Shown piece after piece: positions 23,875 through 31,305 of a stretch of 64,000 bases of DNA. This stretch comes from JAAYUK01 sp964392915 (GTDB lineage Bacteria > Nitrospirota > Thermodesulfovibrionia > Thermodesulfovibrionales > Dissulfurispiraceae). The notes beneath the pieces were generated by a model. The model was given only the letters and a program-made list of their open reading frames with translations, was not told the DNA's origin and did no database searches. The number at the start of each line of letters is the position of its first letter. Position 1 is the stretch's first letter. The position numbers and the translations under genes were made by a program. Where the stretch lies: the NCBI GenBank assembly GCA_964392915.1, contig CAYMRS010000005.1, forward strand, positions 23,879-87,878, read 5' to 3'.

Positions 23875-26490
23875 TTATGAGGAGAGGAACTTTCGCTTTA
23901 CAAACACAATTTCGTCATCTTTCGTCACAAGATTCCCGCGTATTTTTTCGTCAAGAATCGCCCGGAAAATTTCTGAATATCTTGGTCCCGGCGAGATACC
24001 CAGCTGCTTCAGATCCTCGCCCTTAACATATGGCTTCATGCCGCGATGTTTCAGCAGAAATTCGGAAACGGCGCGTTTCCGTTCGTTGTCAGGCGCAAGG
24101 GCGAGCAAAAAGAGCAGTGCTTCCGTCTCGTACGAAAGCAGCAAATGATATACCGCTTCCGGATCCTGCGGCTGCAATCGGCGCATGACGCTGTCACCAG
24201 CGCCCAACCCACGGAGAATTTTTTCCTTCGGCTTTTCGGTGACACTCAGGCGGACAAGAGCGCTTTCCCGCTCTTCACGGTTCAGCCCCCACAGAAGCGC
24301 CACAATATAAAGCACACCCTTATCGTACTGCTCGCCCAGATAAAGCAGGTCAAACCAAATAATCGCGTCATGAACCGACTGAAGCAGCGCTTCAAGCTGC
24401 GGGGTATACACAAGACGCGGGTGAATCACCCGCAGCATCTCAAAATCCCCGAGCCTCCTGAACGCCTTGGTCGGGTTTGTTTCCTTGCAGATGAGTTCAA
24501 GTTCGTCGAAGAGCCTCGAACCCGCAAGCTTTTCAAAGATGTTCATGCGAATCGCCAGTTTGATCAGATTTTCGGTATGCTTTGTCAGCCGGAATCCGAA
24601 ACGCTCCGCAAAACGGATTGCCCGGAACGTCCGCGTCGGGTCTTCCACAAAGCTGAGATTATGCAGCACGCGCACCGCCTTCTCCTTCAGGTCGCGCTGC
24701 GCGCCAAAGAAATCGATGAGAAGCCCGAAGTCTTTCCTGTTCAGCCGCACGGCAAGCGTATTGATGGTAAAGTCGCGGCGATAGAGATCCTTCTTGATGG
24801 AGGAACTTTCGACTGTCGGCAGTGCGGCTGGTGATTCATAATACTCCGTTCGGGCAGTCGCGACATCGAGCTTGAAGTCTTGCCTGCTGACGACCGCAGT
24901 ACCAAAACGCTCATGCGCTGTTACCTTGGCTCCGATCTCTTCCCCGAGCCTCCGTGCGAATTGAATGCCGTTGCCTTCCACAACAATATCCAGATCAAGA
25001 TTTCGCTCACGGCGCAGGAGATCACGGACCGATCCTCCGACAAGATAGGCTCCATAACCAAGTTCATCAGCAACCGCGCCCGCGCGCTCCAGAAAAGCAT
25101 GGAGCGGAGCCGGCAATTCCTCGCGCAGAAGATGAGCAACATTCCTCACATACCCACCGGACGGTTCGGCAGCGGCCCGACCGGCACCAACCCTGCTCTT
25201 GCGCAGGTAGTCCTCATAGAGCGCCCGCAGGATATCGGTCCTCGTAATAGCACCCTTGACCCTGCCTCCCTCAACGACGGAAACAAATCGCTGATTCTGC
25301 TCAATCATCGATTTTTCAATTTCCGGCATGTCCTCGTCAGGCGCAACCGTGATCGCATCCGTGGTCGCAAAGTCACCACAGCGGTTTCTGCCGAGTCCGT
25401 GGAAAAGCGCTTTTTCCACCAGTTCACGCGTAATAATTCCTATATAGACATCTCCCTTTACGACCGGCAGCGCGTTGACGCCATATTTCGTCATGACACC
25501 TTCCGCTTCCTTGATCCTGCTGTCCCACTGGATGGTCACGACCGGCGTCGTCATGACATCTTTTGCCGTCTTGACCGGACGAACGCTTTTTTCGAGCGCT
25601 GCAAGCAACCGTTCCTCAATCAGCTCAAACGGCATATCCTTGATGGTCGCAGATGCAGCCATACCATGGCCGCCGCCGCCGAACTCGGCCAGCGCGCCCG
25701 CGACATTCAGTTCTGAAACCCTGCTCCTTCCGACCAGCAGCACTTTGTCCGCCATGCCAATCATCATTATCACGGCATCTGGTGCATCGTCCATATCCAT
25801 GATGCGATGCGCCAGATGCGCGACATCGTTGAATCCTTCCATGGTTGCGCGGGCAATTTTGATACGGACTCCCTGAATCACCACTTCACGCAGCGACTGG
25901 ATCAAGTCATTTAGCAGAGAGACCTCTTCCTTGCTGATCTCATCCTTCAGAAAGCGGGAAACAATGTTCAGATTAGCGCCGCGCTTCAGCAGATATGCCG
26001 CAGCCATGAGATCGCGCGGCGTTGTTGACGCGAACATCAGCGACCCGGTCTCCTCATAAATACCAAGGCAAAGCATGGTCGCTTCAAGCGGCGAAACGAT
26101 AATCTTCTTTTTCTGGAGTATTTCAGTGAAGAGTGTTGAGACGGCGCCTACCGTATCAAGCACCAACAACTCGCCCTTGATATCCTCCGCCGTCACGGGA
26201 TGATGGTCGTACACATGAACCTTAATCCCCGGATTGCCAAGAACCGCCTTGAACGAGCCGATGCGGTCGGGATGCTTGGTATCAACTATAATCAGGCGCT
26301 TTACCTTGCCGAGTTCGATATCCTTCATGCGCTGGATAACGGCAGGGTTGAATACCTCCACGAATTCCCGCACCCGTTTTTCAAGAGAACCCGGGAATGC
26401 GATGACCGCGTCAGGATAGAGTTTTTTCGCAGCTATTGCTGAGCCGAGCGAATCAAAGTCTGCATTGAGATGAGAGGTAATGACATCCAT
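23875..26490 (-). CDS. DHH-CBS-tRNA nucleotidyltransferase fusion (CCA/A-adding type)
   Basis: An 871-residue protein joining four modules. A DHH phosphoesterase (about 1-140: HLNADFDSLGSAIAAKKL, IVDTKHPDRIG, VYDHHPVTAED) is followed by a DHHA1 segment with GGGGHGMAASATI and two CBS domains (about 310-430). The last module is a class II tRNA nucleotidyltransferase/poly(A) polymerase (from about 475: AYLVGGSVRDLLRRE, DLDIVVEGNG, RRDFTINTLAVRL, EDPTRTFRAIRFAERFGF). In lineages with this architecture the enzyme is often A-adding, with a separate CC-adding enzyme; no partner is in the window, so full CCA addition is not excluded. The CBS pair may sense adenosine nucleotides. Confidence 0.9.
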   Translation of the reverse strand: MDVITSHLNADFDSLGSAIAAKKLYPDAVIAFPGSLEKRVREFVEVFNPAVIQRMKDIELGKVKRLIIVDTKHPDRIGSFKAVLGNPGIKVHVYDHHPVTAEDIKGELLVLDTVGAVSTLFTEILQKKKIIVSPLEATMLCLGIYEETGSLMFASTTPRDLMAAAYLLKRGANLNIVSRFLKDEISKEEVSLLNDLIQSLREVVIQGVRIKIARATMEGFNDVAHLAHRIMDMDDAPDAVIMMIGMADKVLLVGRSRVSELNVAGALAEFGGGGHGMAASATIKDMPFELIEERLLAALEKSVRPVKTAKDVMTTPVVTIQWDSRIKEAEGVMTKYGVNALPVVKGDVYIGIITRELVEKALFHGLGRNRCGDFATTDAITVAPDEDMPEIEKSMIEQNQRFVSVVEGGRVKGAITRTDILRALYEDYLRKSRVGAGRAAAEPSGGYVRNVAHLLREELPAPLHAFLERAGAVADELGYGAYLVGGSVRDLLRRERNLDLDIVVEGNGIQFARRLGEEIGAKVTAHERFGTAVVSRQDFKLDVATARTEYYESPAALPTVESSSIKKDLYRRDFTINTLAVRLNRKDFGLLIDFFGAQRDLKEKAVRVLHNLSFVEDPTRTFRAIRFAERFGFRLTKHTENLIKLAIRMNIFEKLAGSRLFDELELICKETNPTKAFRRLGDFEMLRVIHPRLVYTPQLEALLQSVHDAIIWFDLLYLGEQYDKGVLYIVALLWGLNREERESALVRLSVTEKPKEKILRGLGAGDSVMRRLQPQDPEAVYHLLLSYETEALLFLLALAPDNERKRAVSEFLLKHRGMKPYVKGEDLKQLGISPGPRYSEIFRAILDEKIRGNLVTKDDEIVFVKRKFLSS

Positions 26491-26586
26491 GCACTTAGAA
26501 TAGCATGAAAAAGGATGGGGGCAGGCAGGTGAACTATCCGGCGTCCTGTTCGAATGCTGTCTTGCTTGATTCCGGCTGCTGCCGCT

Positions 26587-26928
26587 TCAGCTTACCGCCA
26601 AATCGCCCTCTTCGCCGGTGCGGATGCGTATCGCATTATCCACGGGAATAATGAGAATTTTGCCGTCGCCGATCTTGCCGGTCTTAGCAGCACGCATAAT
26701 TTCATCAATCACCGGCTGCACCATTGCGTCCGGTACAACAACTTCCACTTTCATTTTCGGCAGAAAATCGACCGCATACTCCGCACCGCGGTAAAACTCC
26801 GTGTGCCCTTTCTGCCGTCCGAAGCCTTTCACTTCCGTAATCGTCATCCCCTGAACGCCGAGCGCTGCCAATGCATCGCGCACCGGCTCAAGTCTGAATG
26901 GTTTGATGATTGCCTCAATTTTTTTCAT
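26587..26928 (-). CDS. glnB: PII nitrogen regulatory protein
   Basis: Trimeric sensor of 2-oxoglutarate, ATP and ADP. 113 residues with the T-loop uridylylation site Tyr51 in FYRGAEYAVDFLPK, B-loop GKIGDGKI and N-terminal MKKIEAIIKPFRLEPVRDAL. The sequence is GlnB/GlnK-like; no ammonium transporter gene is adjacent, so GlnB is preferred. Its ATG overlaps the nrpR stop by 4 bp and its GGAGG lies within nrpR, so the repressor and PII are translationally coupled. Confidence 0.93.
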   Translation of the reverse strand: MKKIEAIIKPFRLEPVRDALAALGVQGMTITEVKGFGRQKGHTEFYRGAEYAVDFLPKMKVEVVVPDAMVQPVIDEIMRAAKTGKIGDGKILIIPVDNAIRIRTGEEGDLAVS

Positions 26929-27911
26929 GCTATCCTCCCCGCGACATCAGAGAATCGTTCAAGCGCGGCAAAGTTGATGAGCGTTGACATTGCCTTGCTC
27001 TCGGTCGGAATGCCCGACTCCTCCAGTGCCGCAATCGGATTCAGACCGCCGACGATAACAATTCCTGTTTTATCGAGACCGACCGGAACTTCGAGCAGCG
27101 ACCGGTTCGGATTCCCCATCAGCAGCACACCGCCGAACCCAAGCTCACTCATGCGGGCAGACAATCGCCGTGCCTCCTCAAGACAGACGACCGGAATTTC
27201 GCGGAAACTCGCGAGAATCCGCCCGCCTTCAGATTGCAGTGCCCCAACTACATCCGTCATCCTGCTCCGGATAAAGATTTCGAGCGGGTCCACCGACGAC
27301 CCTTCATAGCTGATAAGCGCAACAAACCGCGATGGCTTGCCATCGCGAATCTCGACGACACCGCCGAACCGGGAGTTGACCGAGATGCCGGCCTTCAGAA
27401 AAACGCCGTTAATGGTGACACTGCAGACCGTGCCGATTCCTGCTTTCCCCTCAGGGATAATCGCATCGCCGATACGCTCGCCGCTGTGCCTGAGCACAAT
27501 CCGATCGCTCATGACGAACGGAGACGAGAATACGGGAGCCATAATCCGCAGGGCTTCCCGCAGGTTTGCTTCAGGAATGCATGAAATGTTCAGAATTACG
27601 CTGCCGGTCTGCGATTCGGGATCAAATTTTGTCTGGTATGAGAGGGCTTCGATCTTGCTGCTCACAAAGCCGATCCGCTCAGCGACATGAGAGTTTGCCA
27701 GTTCGTGCCTGCCGTTCGGGGTAATGCGCCGCCCTTCCTTGCCGAACACCGTTGTGTATCCGCGTTCATCAAGAATACGGAGATGATAGCGCACCGTACG
27801 ATCAGTCAAATCAAAGCCATACGACTTGAGCTGCCGGGAAATTTCCCGTGACCCTGTTATATTCTCCTGCTTGTCAAGAACCTTGAGTATTGCGAGCAGC
27901 GTATCGTTCAA
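26925..27911 (-). CDS. nrpR: NrpR-type transcriptional repressor
   Basis: A 328-residue regulator with an N-terminal winged helix (about 1-65: ISRQLKSYGFDLTDRTVRYHLRILDERGYTTV) and one NrpR effector domain (DUF128; HSGERIGDAIIPEGKAGIGTV, VNSRFGGVVEIRDGKPSRFV). In methanogens NrpR represses nif, glnK-amtB and glnA and is released by 2-oxoglutarate. The preferred start is TTG at 27911, with GGAGGT six bases upstream; a TTG at 27944 lacks such a site. Targets in this bacterium are inferred: the adjacent glnB and glutamate synthase genes. I found no GGAA-N6-TTCC methanogen-type operator nearby. Confidence 0.85.
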   Translation of the reverse strand: MNDTLLAILKVLDKQENITGSREISRQLKSYGFDLTDRTVRYHLRILDERGYTTVFGKEGRRITPNGRHELANSHVAERIGFVSSKIEALSYQTKFDPESQTGSVILNISCIPEANLREALRIMAPVFSSPFVMSDRIVLRHSGERIGDAIIPEGKAGIGTVCSVTINGVFLKAGISVNSRFGGVVEIRDGKPSRFVALISYEGSSVDPLEIFIRSRMTDVVGALQSEGGRILASFREIPVVCLEEARRLSARMSELGFGGVLLMGNPNRSLLEVPVGLDKTGIVIVGGLNPIAALEESGIPTESKAMSTLINFAALERFSDVAGRIA

Positions 27912-28059
27912 AAACGGACCTCCGGAGAGAACGTCAATCGTCAAAAGAGAAGCTCAAAAGTCAAAGTGCATATATCCGCATAATTGATGCCCTGTGGCAC
28001 ATGACAACGCGGCAATTTGTTCTGCTCAGCACCTTTGACCTTTGCCTTCCGCGTTGTTC

Positions 28060-28085
28060 AGCGGGGCGGCCTAAACCGCCCCGCT
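28060..28085. repeat. strong hairpin downstream of the FMN glutamate-synthase-like gene
   Basis: AGCGGGGCGG, loop CCTAAA, CCGCCCCGCT: a perfect 10-bp stem 9 bp after the stop codon. No T run follows on either strand, so it may stabilise an mRNA 3' end or be a Rho-assisted stop rather than a classic terminator. Confidence 0.5.
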
Positions 28086-28094
28086 CCCGACTTT

Positions 28095-29678
28095 CTAGCT
28101 CAGCAGAATGCGCTCTGCCTCTTCCATGTCGGCTTCCATCACATACGGAATGCCGGTCACTTCCGCGCACTCTTTTGTCAGAGACACGACATCGCCGCGA
28201 TCAAGATACGGCACCGCGAACTTGCGTGCGCCTGCCATCAGCTGTTGCAATCCCTGCTTCAGGCGATCGCAGAAGGTGTACATCGCGATCGCGCCAAGCG
28301 GAATTTTGCTGATGTCCTTGCCGTACTTGTTTTTCAGCGTCTCGTAGGTGATGAATATCTTCTCGACGGAATCGCCATGCTTCTTCATTTCCGTCGGGAG
28401 CTTGTCTTCCTTCAGCCAAGTCTCCATGTTCTTGCCGATGAATGCCGGGATCATCAGGGCACGGCCCATGCAGACTGCCTTAAAGTATGGTGCGCCGACT
28501 GCGAGCGTCTTGAAAATATGGTCTTCGAGAGAGTAACCACCCGCCATTGCAAGCGGCGGAACATACCTGCCCTTCGCGGCAAGCTGTGCGGCAAACTTGT
28601 ACGCGACAGACTGGAGGTAGATGGTAGGGATGCCCCACTCATTCATCATGCGCCACGGGCTCATGCCGGTGCCGCCGCCCGCTCCGTCAATCGTGAGAAG
28701 GTCGATTTTTGCATCAGAGCAATATCGAAGCGCGCGCGCGAGGTCGGTAATACGGTATGCGCCGGTCTTGAGCGAAACCGCTTTCGCGCCGCACGCGCGG
28801 TAGTAATCAACCGCTTTGATAAAGCTGTCGTAGTCGACCATTCCCAGGCGTGAGTGGCGCTCGAACTCCTTGAATTCGCCCGACTTGAACCCTTTCTCTG
28901 AAACGGCATCGTCCGGGTTCGGCAGAACGATATAACCGCGCTTGTAGAGCTCTTTCGCTTTTTCGATCTGCTTCAGCTTCACTTCCCCGCCGATGTTCTT
29001 CGCGCCCTGCCCCCACTTCAGCTCGATGCATTGAACACCGAGCTTCTCAATTGCGTACTCTGCGGATCCAATCTTGGTGTCTTCCACATTCTGCTGGAGG
29101 ATGATCTCGCCATACCCGGTATACCACTCCTGGAAGCGCTTCACGCGGCGCTCGAGTTCAGGAGATTTCGTCACGCGGCCATTTTTGTTGAACTCGGCCT
29201 TCATGTCCATGCCGGCAACGTTCTCACCGATAACGACGATGATGCCTGAAATTGCTCCGCCGATGGCGAGGCCGTCCCAGTTATCTTTCGCAATGTCGGT
29301 TGAGCCCAGTGCGCCGGTGAAAATCGGAAGCTGCAGTTTAATCTGCTTGCCCATGGGGCCGCCAACCACGGTTTCGGTGCTGACTGCCGGGAATACCGCC
29401 TTGTCCGGGTCCGCCTCGATGCCGACCGCGCCGACACAGGTGCCCTGAATATTCAGGTGGGAATAATCGACCGGGTACGGCTTAGTAGCACCGGCGGTAA
29501 TTTTTCCGAACGGCATCGGATAGATAACCTCACGGCCGCGATATGAGGACTTGCCGATTTCGCATGGGCCGGGACAGCCGTCGAGACAGACGGAACAGAT
29601 TCCGGAATACGGAGCCGCATCGGGAACACGATTCTTCGTGCCGGTTGCTGAACTTGCATTTGGTTGACCTGACTGCAT
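28095..29678 (-). CDS. stand-alone FMN-binding glutamate synthase domain protein
   Basis: A 527-residue paralogue of the GltB central domain. The FMN and 2-iminoglutarate barrel is clear: IELKWGQGAKNIGGEVKL, LLTIDGAGGGTGMSPWRMM, PLAMAGGYSLEDHIFKTLAVGA. The N-terminus carries cysteines 28, 31, 35 and 39 (CSVCLDGCPGPC), a possible Fe-S or metal site that normal GltB subunits lack. The ATG at 29678 has GGAGGT seven bases upstream; a TTG at 29750 would start inside the upstream terminator. It lacks the amidotransferase domain, so it needs a partner or uses free ammonia. The true reaction is unknown. Confidence 0.8.
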   Translation of the reverse strand: MQSGQPNASSATGTKNRVPDAAPYSGICSVCLDGCPGPCEIGKSSYRGREVIYPMPFGKITAGATKPYPVDYSHLNIQGTCVGAVGIEADPDKAVFPAVSTETVVGGPMGKQIKLQLPIFTGALGSTDIAKDNWDGLAIGGAISGIIVVIGENVAGMDMKAEFNKNGRVTKSPELERRVKRFQEWYTGYGEIILQQNVEDTKIGSAEYAIEKLGVQCIELKWGQGAKNIGGEVKLKQIEKAKELYKRGYIVLPNPDDAVSEKGFKSGEFKEFERHSRLGMVDYDSFIKAVDYYRACGAKAVSLKTGAYRITDLARALRYCSDAKIDLLTIDGAGGGTGMSPWRMMNEWGIPTIYLQSVAYKFAAQLAAKGRYVPPLAMAGGYSLEDHIFKTLAVGAPYFKAVCMGRALMIPAFIGKNMETWLKEDKLPTEMKKHGDSVEKIFITYETLKNKYGKDISKIPLGAIAMYTFCDRLKQGLQQLMAGARKFAVPYLDRGDVVSLTKECAEVTGIPYVMEADMEEAERILLS

Positions 29679-29748
29679 TGAACTACCTCCATTCAGTATT
29701 GTTAATTCTTGCTTCATCGATAAATCAGTATTATTAAAGCCCTTGGGC

Positions 29749-29782
29749 AAAAAAATTTGCAGCGCTCCTGCGCTCGCAAATT
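29749..29782 (-). terminator. intrinsic terminator or attenuator between regulator and FMN protein genes
   Basis: Minus strand: AATTTGC-(bulged G)-AGCGC, loop AGGA, GCGCTGCAAATT, then a T run at 29749-29753. It begins 27 bp after the regulator's stop codon and about 70 bp before the next gene on the same strand, so it either ends the regulator mRNA or meters read-through. Confidence 0.75.
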
Positions 29783-29808
29783 AACAGCCGCGCTGAATTA
29801 ATTTTATG

Positions 29809-31068
29809 CTATGCGACCGCAACAAGCCGCACTGTCTCACCCCCTTCATTTTTCCAGGCCGAAGGCGCTTTTTCAATAAAGTATACACTGTCTCCGGCAA
29901 CGAGTTTCTGCTCTTTCCCGCCTGCTGAAACCGTAACCACGCCTTCAGCAACGTGATAAAACTCCGGCTTCCCGTGCGCCGTGAAATGACGGCTCAAAGC
30001 TGCATTCGGCAAAAGCGTTATCATGTAAACCGAAAAACGGTCATCATCAAGCATCAGGAAGCTCTCAATTCCCTCCGCAATCGAAGTGCCGCGGGCAAAG
30101 ACATCGTGACGGCTGATAAACCAGCGGCGGGTGTCCTGCCGATCGCCCTCCAGAAAAAGACCGGGGCTGACACCGAGCGATGAGCAGATGTGGAGAAACG
30201 AATTGAGCGACGGACTGATCTGGTTATTCTCAAGCTGGGAGATAAAGCTCGGCGTAAGGCCTACTTTATCGGCCAGCTCTTTCTGGTTCATATTCTGGCG
30301 GAGCCTCGCCTCGCGAACTTTGCTGCCGATTTCATGCACTGCGTCCTTCTTCGCCGACGTTACGATAATCCGCTCCTCGCTGATTTCGTACATATGCGGC
30401 TTGAAAGCCTCGCGCTCCTGCCGCGAGTCGAGCTTGAGCGCCTTAAGGTACAGCTTGTCGCGCCGCTTATACAAATCCAGGACCACTTGGGTGATATGAC
30501 GGAGATTCGCCTTGAATTTTGGACTGTGCGCATCTTTTTCAAGAACCCAGTACGCGACCGTTCCTAAGTCGTACAGACGCGGACACATGTACGTAAAAAA
30601 ACGATAGGTCTCATCTTCACTTGTCCAGAGGTCCTGCATGCCGGTGAGGCTGTCGAAGATGGAGCGCGCGCCGGGCGGCAAACTGTCTTCGAGGTCATTG
30701 ACAATCTGGGTCACCTCGTCCACATTTTTTGGCCGCTCGACCCGTATAATGTTCAGGCCGTGCGGCAGCTTATCGTAAAATTTGCTGAAGGTCACGTCAT
30801 TCTTGCCCTTGCCTGCCGTAAAGCAATCGACAAAGGATAAACGTTCAAAATCAATAATATCTGCTATTTTCTGCAGAACGCTCTGGGGCGAGCGGTTGAA
30901 ACTGATATAGACAACATGCTGCTTTTCCGTGAATGACTGGCGGATGAAATTCTTGATGAATGCGCTATAGAGCGTGCCGGCCTCAATTTCCCAGACGACA
31001 TTGTCGCCTACATAAATTGAGTCGATAATTGCATCGAGACTTGGTATGCCGGTCGAAACTTTTTCCAT
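29809..31068 (-). CDS. degenerate KaiC/RecA-fold, XRE helix-turn-helix, cupin regulator
   Basis: A 419-residue putative transcription factor with three parts. Residues 1-220 resemble a KaiC/RadA ATPase (STGIPSLDAIIDSI, VVYISFNRSPQSVLQKIADI, and a Walker-B-like RSIFDSLTGMQDLW). The P-loop is lost: EIEAGTLYSAFI replaces the GxxGxGKT motif. Residues about 245-305 form an XRE HTH (MNQKELADKVGLTPSFISQLE), and 335-415 a cupin (HGKPEFYHVAEGVVTVSAGG) that could bind a small ligand. It is divergent from the glutamate synthase genes. Its promoter has TTGACA-18-TAAATT. An operator-like palindrome directly precedes the ATG, leaving no Shine-Dalgarno site. It is the best candidate to bind the repeats in this region. 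Confidence 0.8.
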   Translation of the reverse strand: MEKVSTGIPSLDAIIDSIYVGDNVVWEIEAGTLYSAFIKNFIRQSFTEKQHVVYISFNRSPQSVLQKIADIIDFERLSFVDCFTAGKGKNDVTFSKFYDKLPHGLNIIRVERPKNVDEVTQIVNDLEDSLPPGARSIFDSLTGMQDLWTSEDETYRFFTYMCPRLYDLGTVAYWVLEKDAHSPKFKANLRHITQVVLDLYKRRDKLYLKALKLDSRQEREAFKPHMYEISEERIIVTSAKKDAVHEIGSKVREARLRQNMNQKELADKVGLTPSFISQLENNQISPSLNSFLHICSSLGVSPGLFLEGDRQDTRRWFISRHDVFARGTSIAEGIESFLMLDDDRFSVYMITLLPNAALSRHFTAHGKPEFYHVAEGVVTVSAGGKEQKLVAGDSVYFIEKAPSAWKNEGGETVRLVAVA

Positions 31069-31084
31069 GGCAATCGGTTACCGA
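31069..31084. promoter_or_regulatory. operator-like 16-bp repeat, copy A (regulator side)
   Basis: GGCAATCGGTTACCGA, containing the palindrome CGGT-T-ACCG. It abuts the regulator's start codon and covers about +3 to +18 of its predicted transcript. An identical copy lies at 31194-31209. Confidence 0.7.
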
Positions 31085-31092
31085 GTGTCTGA

Positions 31093-31122
31093 AATTTAGC
31101 TGAACTTAACCTCTCCTGTCAA
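31093..31122 (-). promoter_or_regulatory. sigma70-type promoter of the HTH-cupin regulator
   Basis: Minus strand TTGACA (31122-31117), 18-bp spacer, TAAATT (31098-31093). The predicted start site is near 31086, giving a leader of about 18 nt filled by operator copy A. Confidence 0.7.
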
Positions 31123-31167
31123 GCGGAAAATGCCGCCGTAGCCCAGCATTGACAAAGATTTTCCGCT
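31122..31167. promoter_or_regulatory. inverted repeat between the divergent promoters
   Basis: AGCGGAAAAT (31122-31131) and its exact complement ATTTTCCGCT (31158-31167), separated by 26 bp. The left arm touches the regulator's -35 box; the right arm lies in the spacer of the glutamate synthase promoter. It could bind an activator or repressor dimer; which protein is unknown. Confidence 0.6.
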
Positions 31168-31178
31168 CTTTATATAGT
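31149..31178 (+). promoter_or_regulatory. sigma70-type promoter of the glutamate synthase operon
   Basis: TTGACA (31149-31154), 18-bp spacer, TATAGT (31173-31178); start predicted near 31185. A second perfect -10, TATAAT (31266-31271), lies closer to the gene but has no convincing -35. Confidence 0.75.
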
Positions 31179-31193
31179 AAACAATTGCAGTTA

Positions 31194-31209
31194 GGCAATC
31201 GGTTACCGA
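31194..31209. promoter_or_regulatory. operator-like 16-bp repeat, copy B (glutamate synthase side)
   Basis: GGCAATCGGTTACCGA, identical to copy A, covering about +10 to +25 of the predicted glutamate synthase transcript. Bound protein here would block early elongation or promoter escape. Confidence 0.7.
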
Positions 31210-31305
31210 ATAGAGCGTCTGACATCCGCGTGAAGTGCCCAATGGTGTCGGCGCTTTTTTTGCCTTATAATGCAAGGTATCTCATAACGAGTAGAGGGAA
31301 AAGCT

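Noticed and set aside
28060..28085. Hairpin considered as a classic terminator of the FMN paralogue
   Set aside because: No T run on either strand, so only listed as a hairpin.
27912..28094. Methanogen-type NrpR operator GGAA-N6-TTCC upstream of nrpR or the synthase genes
   Set aside because: I found no match in the intergenic regions by eye; a computed scan is needed.
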